Source: Solirubrobacter soli DSM 22325
GTDB lineage: Bacteria > Actinomycetota > Thermoleophilia > Solirubrobacterales > Solirubrobacteraceae
Reading direction: 5' to 3'
Length of the DNA stretch: 64,000 nt
Assembly (NCBI RefSeq): GCF_000423665.1
Contig: NZ_AUIK01000009.1
Location: 186,001 to 250,000, forward strand
Shown here one piece after another: positions 16,201-23,261 of the stretch (positions are counted from its first letter, which is position 1; the number at the start of each line of letters is the position of its first letter). The notes under the pieces are model-generated. The model saw only the letters and a program-made list of their open reading frames with translations, was not told where the DNA came from and searched no databases. The position numbers and the translations under genes are program-made.

Positions 16201-16648
16201 CGTGCCCGGCAACGCGTACACGGTCGCCACGCGGGCGTGCGCGCCGAACTCGCCCGCCAACGCCGACGCGGCGGCGACGACCGTCTCGGGCAGCGTCCCG
16301 CCGACGCTCTCGCTCACGCTCGGCGCCCCGGCCACGTTCGGCGTCTTCACGCCGGGCGTCGCGAAGACCTACACGGCGAGCACCACCGCCACGGTCATCT
16401 CGACCGCCGGCGACGGCACGCTGACCGTCTCGGACCCGAGCACGAACAAGCCCGGGTACCTCGTCAACGGGACGTTCTCCCTGCCGCAACCGCTGCAGGG
16501 TCTCGGCGTGGTCAAGACCTACGCCGGCCCCGTCGCCAACGATGTGGTCCCGGTGACGTTCTCGCAGGCGATCGGGCTGACGGACCCTCTGCGGACCGGG
16601 GCGTACTCGAAGACGCTCACGTTCACGCTCTCGACGACGAACCCGTGA
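13202..16648 (+). CDS. Secreted protein with two tandem amidase-signature domains
   Basis: 1148 residues from GTG 13202 (GTG 13199 also possible), behind a GGAGAGAGG ribosome site. Signal peptide to about residue 25 ([15 protein letters not shown]). Two complete amidase-signature domains follow (about 30-515 and 525-1010), about 80 percent alike by eye. Each has the Ser-cisSer-Lys set: K111 (VKDN), S191 region (PSGSSSGSG) and S215 (TSGSI); in copy 2 K607 and S711, with the same 104-residue spacing. Each ends at a Cys pair (WRCWSG, WRCVPG). The last about 120 residues match the C-terminus of the next gene's product. The family hydrolyses amides; the substrate is unknown. Confidence 0.88.
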   Translation: MLSVKTVRVACLLAGLALVGPQTARAADPALDLERLTVPELQQKLASGEVTSVQVTRAYINRIAAVNARGPGLNAVRLINPSALQDAAVADLERATGHSKGPLQGIPVLVKDNLDVAGLPTTAGSVALENSVPAKDSTVVAKLRASGAVILGKTNLTEFANFMTSGMPSGYSSLGGQVLNPYDIDATPSGSSSGSGASAAAGLAPITIGTETSGSIVSPAAAQGDVGLRPTVGLVSRTGILPISASQDTAGPITKTVADAAAELQAIAGKDPEDPATDSAPATVPNYLAGLTPTALNGKRIGVINNTNAQYQAAIAAIQALGATTVLIPTPSPAQNFPDILASEFKRDLNAYLSRLPANAPRKTLQDIIDYNTAHADEALKFGQTQLTASQAIDLSDPATNAAYIANRDGGRAATRAAIDNALTTNTLDAIMTPSGTLTGTGARAGYPQIVVPAGYNAANRLPVGIAFNGTAYSEANLLAFAYAYEQATKLRKPVSEINPAVWRCWSGNPRSCPPGKEVATGVTLDFPLETATVQDLQARMTAGTLTATQLTKAYLQRIALTNTEGPSLDAVRAINPKALQEAAALDQERAAGHVRGPLHGIPVIVKDNLDAAGIPTTAGSVALENSIPAKDSPVVAKLRAAGAVLLGKANLSEFANFLTNGMPSGYSSLGGQVLNPYNADITPSGSSSGSGAIAATGLAAITIGTETSGSIVSPSAAQGIVGLRPTIGLVSRTGILPISATQDTAGPMTRTVADAAAELSAIAGKDPEDPATATAPDTVPDYLGGLSTTALAGKRIGVINNTNANYQAAIAAIQALGATTVVVGTPSSNAPFDILTPEFKRDLNAYLSRLPANAPRKTLQDIIDYNTANAADATKYGQSQLTASQATDLTDPAQNAAYVTARDTQRRAAQQAIDNALTTNTVEALMTPSGTLTGIGARAGYPQLVVPAGYAAGSRDPVGIAFNGTAYSEAKLLAFGYAYEQATKLRKPPSEINPSLWRCVPGNAYTVATRACAPNSPANADAAATTVSGSVPPTLSLTLGAPATFGVFTPGVAKTYTASTTATVISTAGDGTLTVSDPSTNKPGYLVNGTFSLPQPLQGLGVVKTYAGPVANDVVPVTFSQAIGLTDPLRTGAYSKTLTFTLSTTNP

Positions 16649-16674
16649 TTTCTCACTGTTGATTCATCTCCACA

Positions 16675-16716
16675 CCCCACGCGTTCGCCGTTCGTGAACG
16701 CGTGGGGTAGTTTTCT
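16675..16716 (+). terminator. Rho-independent terminator
   Basis: A perfect 12-base stem (CCCCACGCGTTC, 16675-16686; GAACGCGTGGGG, 16696-16707) with a 9-base loop is followed by TAGTTTTCT. It separates the double amidase from the carboxypeptidase gene, so the latter must have its own promoter or depend on read-through. Confidence 0.88.
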
Positions 16717-16740
16717 ACCCCACCTTACGGGGAGGGAATA

Positions 16741-18738
16741 ATGAGGGGATGGGGCGGAGCCGCGGTGGTCATGGCCGCGGCGCTGGCTTTCCCGTGCGTT
16801 GCGGACGCACAGCAGGTCACCGGTTTGACCGCGACCCAGGACGTCGGGTTCACCACTTTGAAGTGGAACCCGGTCGCGGGCGCGACGGACTACCAGATCG
16901 AGCGCACGCCGGTCGACGCCAACGACCAGCCGACCGGTGCGGCGACGGTCGTCGGCGTCTGGCAGCCGCAGCGCACGATCACGCCGGACAAGCCGGCCTT
17001 CGCGGAGTCCGGCTACACGCTCGGCGGTCGCTACACCTGGCGCGTGCGGGCGCGTCTGGGCACGACCCAGCAGCCGTTGTCGGACCCGGTCACGGCGACG
17101 ACGTTGCCGATCCCGGCCGGCGGGCCGCTGACCGCGTGGGAGCAGCGCACGACCGCCACGTACACCTCCGACGTCGAGGAGGCGGCGTACACGGCCGCGC
17201 TGGACGCGTCCAGCGACCGCATCCGGGTCGTCGAGCTCGCGCGCACGATCGAGAACCGGCCGATGAACATGTTCATCATCGGCTACCCGAAGCCGCCGGA
17301 CACGGCGGCTCAGATCTCCGCCAAGCCCGCGTACGCGCTCAACTGCAACGTGCACGGCAACGAGGCCTCGGGGCGTGAGTCGTGCTTCACGATGGCGCGC
17401 CAGCTGGTCGCCACGCAGGACCCGGCGCTGCTGGACATCCTGAGCCGGATCACCGTCCTGATCGTCCCGTCGACGAACCCGGACGGCCGCGCGCACAACA
17501 CCCGCGGCAACACCACCGGGCAGGACCTCAACCGCGACCACGCGCTGATCGAGCAGAACGAGACCAAGGGCCTCGCGCGGATGATCCGCGACTACACGCC
17601 GGACGTCATGGTCGACAACCACGAGGGCGACTCGGAGGACCTGCCGATCCTCGGCGCCCGCCACCTCAACGTCGAGCAGAGCCTCTTCGAAGAGGGCAAG
17701 CTGATGGTCAACGAGTGGATGTACGGCGCCGCGTCGAACTCCGGTTGGTGGATGGGCCCGTACAGCACCGGCGGCGACAGCCACGAGGGCATCCTGCGCA
17801 ACACGGGCGCGCTCAAGAACGGGCTGAGCATGCTCGGCGAGGCGCGCGCCGCGGGCGGGACGACACGGCCGGCCGAGGGCGGGACGAACTCGCGCGCGAA
17901 CGAGAACCGCAAGGTCTACGCGCACCTGTGGGAGAACTGGGAGGGCCTGCGCTACATGAACGCGCGGCTCCCGCAGATCCAGGCGTCGATCGCGAACTCG
18001 ATCGCCTACCAGACGTCCAACATCGTCGGCCGGCGCACGGTGCTGCGCGGGTCCTACGTGTGGCCGCTGGTCCCGTCGGTGGGCGCGAACCCGAACGACC
18101 AGCCGGACGTGGACACGCCGCTGGCGAGCCGGATCCTCGATCCCTCGCCGTGCGGCTACTACATCCCGCAGAACGAGTACACGATGGCGCGGGGCGCGTT
18201 CGGCTCGGTCGAGGAGCGCCTGGCGATCCACGGCATCAAGACCGAGCCGCAGGTGGGCGGCGTCCTCGTCCCCCTGCAGCAGCCGTACGGCGGGCTGGTC
18301 GCCCCGATCCTCGATTCGGACTCGGTGCTGCCGATGATCGAGACCGCTCAGCGGCGCTACTCGTGCCCGAAGGTCGAGCTGCCGGTCGGCGGCTCGGTGC
18401 CGGCGACGCTCGCGCTGTCGCTCGGCGCGCCGGCGAGCTTCGGCGCGTTCACGCCGGGCGTCGACAAGGACTACACCGCCTCGACGTCGGCCAACGTGGT
18501 CTCCACCGCCGGTGACGCGACGCTGAGCGTGGCCCCGGTCCCGGCGTATCTGATGAACGGCACGTTCTCGCTGCCGTCCGCGCTCGAGGTCACGTTCTCG
18601 AAGTCGACCTGGACCGCTCCGGTCTCCAATGACCCGGTCACGATCAACTTCAAGCAGCACATCGGCGCGACCGACCCGCTGCGCACCGGCAGCTACTCGA
18701 AGACGCTGACGTTCACGCTCTCGACGACGACCCCGTAA
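16741..18738 (+). CDS. Secreted M14-type zinc carboxypeptidase with FnIII-like and C-terminal modules
   Basis: 665 residues, preceded by GGGAGGG. Signal peptide about 1-22. Residues about 23-125 look like a fibronectin type III domain (TTLKWNPVAGATDYQIER). The M14 domain follows: HGNEASG provides the HxxE zinc pair (H205, E208), then VPSTNPDGR, GQDLNRDH and DNHEGDSEDLP (H294). The C-terminal 115 residues, ending [12 protein letters not shown], match the end of the amidase upstream. It probably trims peptides or peptidoglycan stems outside the cell. Its end overlaps the convergent gene by 26 bases. Confidence 0.87.
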   Translation: MRGWGGAAVVMAAALAFPCVADAQQVTGLTATQDVGFTTLKWNPVAGATDYQIERTPVDANDQPTGAATVVGVWQPQRTITPDKPAFAESGYTLGGRYTWRVRARLGTTQQPLSDPVTATTLPIPAGGPLTAWEQRTTATYTSDVEEAAYTAALDASSDRIRVVELARTIENRPMNMFIIGYPKPPDTAAQISAKPAYALNCNVHGNEASGRESCFTMARQLVATQDPALLDILSRITVLIVPSTNPDGRAHNTRGNTTGQDLNRDHALIEQNETKGLARMIRDYTPDVMVDNHEGDSEDLPILGARHLNVEQSLFEEGKLMVNEWMYGAASNSGWWMGPYSTGGDSHEGILRNTGALKNGLSMLGEARAAGGTTRPAEGGTNSRANENRKVYAHLWENWEGLRYMNARLPQIQASIANSIAYQTSNIVGRRTVLRGSYVWPLVPSVGANPNDQPDVDTPLASRILDPSPCGYYIPQNEYTMARGAFGSVEERLAIHGIKTEPQVGGVLVPLQQPYGGLVAPILDSDSVLPMIETAQRRYSCPKVELPVGGSVPATLALSLGAPASFGAFTPGVDKDYTASTSANVVSTAGDATLSVAPVPAYLMNGTFSLPSALEVTFSKSTWTAPVSNDPVTINFKQHIGATDPLRTGSYSKTLTFTLSTTTP

Positions 18739-19633
18739 GGGTCACCTTCACGCTCGCGCGCTGGGGCTCGGCCCCGGCGCGCGAGGGGGTGAACGTCGCG
18801 CGCAGCGTGACCTTCGTGCCGCGCTTGAGGCGGTGCTTGAGCTTGAGCGTGACCTTCGTCGCGCCGGACGCGGTTCGGGCGCCGTGGGCGATCGTGCGGC
18901 TCTTGAGCACGAGGCGCAGGTCGATCCTGCCCGGCTCGGGGAGGGTGACGGGGACCTTCGCGGTCAGCTTGATCCGGGCCAGCGCGGCGCGCGCGGCGGC
19001 GAGCGAGAGCTTCCCCGCGGGCTTGTCGCCGGGCTGCGGGGAGCCGGGCCCGGGCGTCGGGGTGGGCGTGGCGCCGGGCTGGTGCGGCGTGCAGGTCTCC
19101 GCCGGCTGCATGCGGGTCGAGCTGTACGCCGGGTCGACGTCGTCGCGGCCGACGGAGACGAACACGATGTCATCGACCGACAGCGGGCCGGAGAGCGTCA
19201 CCTGCGCCGTCTGGCCGCCGTCCCACGTCCCGGTCAGCGGCTCCAGCGCCGAGCCGGTGAACGCTCCCGCGTACTGGAACACGGCTGCGGCGCCGCGGGT
19301 GGCGGTGAACGTCGTGCCGCCCACGCAGGCGTTCGAGATCGCCGGCGTGCCGTCGTAGGTGACGCTGCCGGCCGGGGTGCCGTCGTCGTTGTAGGCGCGC
19401 GCGACGTCGCCCGCCTTGAGCTCGTCGACGAACACGGCGCCGTCCTCGGAGGAGGCGATCACGGTGCCGCCGCGGACGAGGTCGAGCCTGGACGCTTCCG
19501 CGTCGCCGTCGATCTCGACGCCGGAGAACCCGGGCATCACGAGAAAGCCGATGTCGGCTCGCGCCACCGACGCTCCCGCCGCGGTCAGGGCCGCGGCGGT
19601 CGTGAGGGTGAGTGCGAGCCGGCGGGCGAGCAT
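18713..19633 (-). CDS. Secreted beta-rich protein, tandem paralogue 1
   Basis: 306 residues from ATG 19633. Signal peptide about 1-26 (LALTLTTAAALTAAGASVARA). N-terminal domain about 27-180 includes VTYDGTPAISNACVGGTTF. A Pro/Thr linker (GATPTPTPGPGSPQPGDKP) follows and a C-terminal domain holds LPEPGRIDLRLVLKS, then ATFTPSRAGAEPQRASVKVTL. The gene immediately upstream encodes a protein with the same plan (shared YDG.P.I.N.AC.G.T.F and FPEPGR motifs). Coupled by TGATG overlap at 19631-19635. No enzymatic residues; probably a structural or binding exoprotein. Confidence 0.78.
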   Translation of the reverse strand: MLARRLALTLTTAAALTAAGASVARADIGFLVMPGFSGVEIDGDAEASRLDLVRGGTVIASSEDGAVFVDELKAGDVARAYNDDGTPAGSVTYDGTPAISNACVGGTTFTATRGAAAVFQYAGAFTGSALEPLTGTWDGGQTAQVTLSGPLSVDDIVFVSVGRDDVDPAYSSTRMQPAETCTPHQPGATPTPTPGPGSPQPGDKPAGKLSLAAARAALARIKLTAKVPVTLPEPGRIDLRLVLKSRTIAHGARTASGATKVTLKLKHRLKRGTKVTLRATFTPSRAGAEPQRASVKVTLTGSSSRA

Positions 19634-20607
19634 CAGCGCTTCAGTGTCACGGTACTGCTCGCTCGTGAGGTTTCCGCTCCGTTGCGCGAAGGGGCAAATG
19701 TGCCCTTGACGGTCACCTTGAGCCGCTTGGAGCGCTTGAACAGCTTCCGGCCGGCCGGGGTGAGCTCGACGGCGACGATCGCCTTCCCGTTGACCGTGGA
19801 GGTCTTGACGCCGCTCCCGACGACCTGGTTCTTCGCCACGAGTTGCAGCTCGACGCGCCCCGGCTCGGGGAACGCGAACGGCAGCGCGACGGAGCGCAGG
19901 CGCGCGAGCCGGCGCGTGGTGCGCGTCCGCAGGCTCGCCCCGGTGGCCGACAGGGAGCCCTTGACCGCTTGGGTGAGCTGCGCGGTCGTGGGCGTGAGCT
20001 CGGACGGCGTGACCGGCGGCGCCGGCGGCGCGGGCGGGGCGGGCGGGGGCTTGGGCACGTCGATCTCGCATTGCCGCATCCGCTTGACCCGGGACGAGTA
20101 GACCTGGGTGTCGCCGTCGCTCGCGTAGGTCTGCGCGTAGGCGACGTCATAGGGGGCGAGCGGGCGCAGGAGCCGGACGGGCCCGGTCGGGACGTCGCTC
20201 CAGGTCGACTGCACGTCGTCCCCGTACTCGTCGCGGGCGCCCGCGGCGACGAGCTCGGCGTCGATGCCGCGCTTGACCAGGAAGGAGGTGTGGCCGATGC
20301 AGGCGTCGTTGCCGATCTCCGGCAGGCCGTCGTAGGTGATCGTCGCCAGGACGTCCGCTCCGTTGTGGAGGGTCACGACGTCGTCCTTGGCGAGGTCGGA
20401 GAGATCGAGCTTGCCGGCCTGCGAGGTGCCGATCACGACGCCGGAACGGGCGACGTCGAAGTGGGTGTACGGCAGCGAGGAGCCGAGCTCCACCCGGGCG
20501 CTCGAGCCCTGGGAGACGCTGAAGGAGACCGTGGTCCCCGCCTGCGCGGCGGGGGCGAAGGCCAGCGTGGCGGCAGCCGCCGGGAGGATCACTCGGCGAA
20601 GGTTCAC
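19633..20607 (-). CDS. Secreted beta-rich protein, tandem paralogue 2
   Basis: 324 residues. Signal peptide about 1-23 (VILPAAAATLAFAPAAQA). The layout is the same as its downstream paralogue: an N-terminal domain with ITYDGLPEIGNDACIGHTSF, a Pro-rich hinge (PKPPPAPPAPPAPPVTP), then a helical spacer and the C-terminal domain with FPEPGRVELQLVAKN and GTFAPSRNGAETSRASSTVTL. Gene duplication followed by divergence is the simplest reading. First gene of a two-gene unit whose promoter must lie in 20608-20708, shared with the divergent dehydratase. Confidence 0.78.
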   Translation of the reverse strand: MNLRRVILPAAAATLAFAPAAQAGTTVSFSVSQGSSARVELGSSLPYTHFDVARSGVVIGTSQAGKLDLSDLAKDDVVTLHNGADVLATITYDGLPEIGNDACIGHTSFLVKRGIDAELVAAGARDEYGDDVQSTWSDVPTGPVRLLRPLAPYDVAYAQTYASDGDTQVYSSRVKRMRQCEIDVPKPPPAPPAPPAPPVTPSELTPTTAQLTQAVKGSLSATGASLRTRTTRRLARLRSVALPFAFPEPGRVELQLVAKNQVVGSGVKTSTVNGKAIVAVELTPAGRKLFKRSKRLKVTVKGTFAPSRNGAETSRASSTVTLKR

Positions 20608-20708
20608 TCAGACAATCCGTTCTGGTTCATGAGCGCCGCAAGGTACGCGCGTGATCCGCCGCTTCTTAGTCGGACATGCGTCGAGTCGCTCTGAGACGAT
20701 GGCCCGCG

Positions 20709-21968
20709 ATGCGAATCACCGGGGTGCACACCGCCGTCGTCGAGGCCAACTACGACTGGACGTTCGTGCGCGTCGACGCGGACGGGCTCTCCGGCCTGGG
20801 CGAGTGCTTCTGCGCGCCCGGGCTGACGGCGATCGTGCGCGACCTGGCGCCGCTGCTGATCGGGGAGGACGCGCGCGACGTCGACCGCCTGTGGGCGAAG
20901 CTGCGCTGGGGATGCTCGGGCGCGGGGTCGGCCGCGGGGATCGTCTACAACGCGATCTCGGGGATCGAGGCGGCGCTGTGGGACCTCGTCGGCCAGTCGT
21001 ACGGCGTGCCGATCCATCGGCTGCTGGGCGGGCGCTTCCGCGACTCCGTCCGGATGTACGCGGACTGCCACGCGGGCGAGGCGCTGCACTCGATGAACGC
21101 GACGATGATCTCGCGGCCGGCGCGCTGGGGCGACGACGTCGCCGCGGTCCCGGCGGGCGGGATCGTCAATCCCGAGCACGGGCGCGCGTACGCGAAGGCC
21201 GCGCCGGACGAGGTGTTCACGCCCGAGCTCTACGCGGCGCGGGCGTCGCAGGTGGTCGCGGAGCTCGGGTTCTCGGCCTTGAAGTTCGACCTGGACGTGC
21301 CGACGCCGTACATGACCGACACCGCCTCGGGGACGCTGTCGCGGGCGGAGATCAAGTACATGGTCTCCCTCGCCGCGGCGGTGATCGACGCGGTGGGTGA
21401 CGAGGTCGACGTCGCGTTCGACTGCCATTGGCGCTACCAGGTCTCGGATGCGGCTCGCCTGGCCCACGAGCTGGAGGATCTGGGGCTGCTGTGGCTCGAG
21501 GATCCGGTCCCGCCGGAGAACGTGGCGGCGCTGGCGCGGGTGACGAAGTCGACCTCGACGCCGATCTGCACCGGCGAGAACGGCTACATGCGGCACGGCT
21601 TCCGGGAGGCGTTCGAGGCGGGCGCGATCGACATCGCCGCGCCGGACCCGCAGAAGACCGGCGGGCTGCTGGAGACGCGGCGGATCGCCGACTACGCCGA
21701 CACGCACTACATCTCGATGGCGCCGCATTGCATCGCGTCGCCGATCGGGACGGTCGCGAACGTGCACGTCGCCGCCGCGATCCCGAACTTCCTCGCGTTG
21801 GAGTGGCACGGGATGAGCGTGCCGTTCTGGAAGGACCTGGCGGTCGGGTTCGACGGAATCGTCGACGGGCGCATCGCCGTACCGGACAAACCTGGATTGG
21901 GGGTCACCTTGAATCTCGAGTTGGCGCGTTCGTACGCGAAGCCCGGCGAGCCCTTCTTCGACGAATGA
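20709..21968 (+). CDS. Enolase-superfamily sugar-acid dehydratase-like enzyme
   Basis: 419 residues from ATG 20709. Mandelate racemase/muconate lactonizing family: capping domain with GLSGLGECFCAPGLTAIVRDL and the IEAALWDLVGQSYGVPIHRLLGG helix, then a barrel with ALKFDLDVPTP, the metal ligands in VAFDCHW (Asp), LWLEDP (Glu) and CTGEN (Glu), and the PHCIASPIGTVA strand. It resembles galactonate/gluconate dehydratases, which turn sugar acids into 2-keto-3-deoxy acids; this specificity is inferred. It overlaps the following MDR gene as ATGA. Confidence 0.85.
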   Translation: MRITGVHTAVVEANYDWTFVRVDADGLSGLGECFCAPGLTAIVRDLAPLLIGEDARDVDRLWAKLRWGCSGAGSAAGIVYNAISGIEAALWDLVGQSYGVPIHRLLGGRFRDSVRMYADCHAGEALHSMNATMISRPARWGDDVAAVPAGGIVNPEHGRAYAKAAPDEVFTPELYAARASQVVAELGFSALKFDLDVPTPYMTDTASGTLSRAEIKYMVSLAAAVIDAVGDEVDVAFDCHWRYQVSDAARLAHELEDLGLLWLEDPVPPENVAALARVTKSTSTPICTGENGYMRHGFREAFEAGAIDIAAPDPQKTGGLLETRRIADYADTHYISMAPHCIASPIGTVANVHVAAAIPNFLALEWHGMSVPFWKDLAVGFDGIVDGRIAVPDKPGLGVTLNLELARSYAKPGEPFFDE

Positions 21969-22936
21969 TCGCCGCGGTCTATCGGGCGACCGGCGGGTCG
22001 TCGGTGCTGTCGGTCGAGGAGGTGCCGACGCCGTCGCCGGGAGCCGGCGAGGTGCTCGTGCGGATGGTCGTGGCGGGCGTCAATCCCACCGACTGGAAGT
22101 CGCGGGCGGGCGCCACGGGTGACCTGGCGTTCGAGTTCCAGGTGCCCGGTCAGGACGGCGCGGGGGTGATCGAGGCGGTTGGGTCGGGTGTCGACGGGTC
22201 GCGGGTCGGCGAGCGGGTGTGGGTCTACTTCGCCGCCTGGCGGCGCCAGTGGGGGACCGCGGCGCAGTACTGCGTCGTGCCGGCCGAGCAGGCGGTGCGG
22301 CTTCCGGCGGACGCCTCGTTCGAGCTCGGTGCGTCGCTCGGGATTCCCGCCTTGACGGCGTACCACTGCCTGCGGGCGGACGGGCCGATCGCGGACATGG
22401 ACGTGCTCGTCGCGGGCGGGGCGGGTGCGGTGGGGCACGCGGCGATCGAGCTGGGCGTGTGGTCGGGCGCTCGCGTGATCGCGACCGTGAGCGGGCCCGA
22501 GAAGGCGATGCTCGCCGACGAGGCGGGCGCGTCGCTGGTCGTCAACTACCGCGACGACGACGTCGCCGAGCACATCTGGTCCGCCGCGCCCTCGGGTGTC
22601 TCGCGGATCGTCGAGTTGGCGCTGGGGCCGAACCTCGCGCTCGATCTCGCCGTGATCGCGCCGCACGGCGTGATCTCCACCTACGCGGCGGATCAGCCGT
22701 CCGCGGAGGTGCCGATCCGGGCGCTGATGACGCCGAACCTGACGCTGCGCTTCGTGCTCGTCTACACGATCGCGCCCGCGGCCTTGCGCGCGGCGGTCGA
22801 CGGCGTCAGCGAGGCCGTGGCGGTCGGTGCGCTGACCACGCTCCCGGTGCATCGGTTCGTGCTCGAACAGACCGCCGCCGCCCACGACGCCGTGCAGGCT
22901 GGCGCGGTCGGGAAAGTGTTGATCGATCTGCCCTGA
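21965..22936 (+). CDS. Zinc-free MDR oxidoreductase (quinone reductase-like)
   Basis: 323 residues. GroES-like N-domain (VLVRMVVAGVNPTDWKSRAG, VPGQDGAGVIEAVG) and Rossmann domain with the VLVAGGAGAVGHAAIELGVW loop. No structural or catalytic zinc cysteines are seen, which places it with NADPH:quinone reductase/zeta-crystallin proteins. Substrate unknown. It is coupled to the dehydratase gene by an ATGA overlap. The tag-protein and toxin operon begins 22 bases downstream, so read-through from this unit is possible. Confidence 0.87.
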   Translation: MIAAVYRATGGSSVLSVEEVPTPSPGAGEVLVRMVVAGVNPTDWKSRAGATGDLAFEFQVPGQDGAGVIEAVGSGVDGSRVGERVWVYFAAWRRQWGTAAQYCVVPAEQAVRLPADASFELGASLGIPALTAYHCLRADGPIADMDVLVAGGAGAVGHAAIELGVWSGARVIATVSGPEKAMLADEAGASLVVNYRDDDVAEHIWSAAPSGVSRIVELALGPNLALDLAVIAPHGVISTYAADQPSAEVPIRALMTPNLTLRFVLVYTIAPAALRAAVDGVSEAVAVGALTTLPVHRFVLEQTAAAHDAVQAGAVGKVLIDLP

Positions 22937-22958
22937 TGGGTTCCCCATCGGACGAGGG

Positions 22959-23261
22959 TTGACCGATACGGTTTTAGTCGTGCTCGATCGCAAGCGAGAC
23001 CCTGAGGTCGAACGCGGCGAGGAGAAGGCGCGCCCCGCCGCGCCCGCGCCGCCCCTCCAGGTCGGGACGCTGAACTGGGCGTCCGCGGTGGGAAACCAAG
23101 CGGTGGCCCGCGCCGCCGCTTCGCGTGCGACGGTGGCGCGCGAGGAGGCCGAGGAAGAGGCCCCCGAGATGGAAGAGGCCGAAGGCGGAGGCGGCCCCGA
23201 GGCCGAGTCCGAGACCGAAGAGGCCTCGACGGAAGAGCTGCCTGAGGAGCTGCCCGAGTAG
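22959..23261 (+). CDS. Small eCIS-type tag protein
   Basis: 100 residues from TTG 22959; an in-frame GTG at 22980 is an alternative start. Apart from one short motif it is low-complexity. Residues 39-54 read NWASAVGNQAVARAAA, matching the GNxAVxR tag found at the N-terminus of cargo of extracellular contractile injection systems and related DUF4157 proteins. Residues about 61-100 are almost entirely Glu, Ala, Pro and Gly (EEAEEEAPEMEEAEGG). It has no toxin domain. The stop overlaps the toxin start (TAGTG), so it may be an adaptor or chaperone-like partner of the toxin. Confidence 0.7.
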   Translation: MTDTVLVVLDRKRDPEVERGEEKARPAAPAPPLQVGTLNWASAVGNQAVARAAASRATVAREEAEEEAPEMEEAEGGGGPEAESETEEASTEELPEELPE

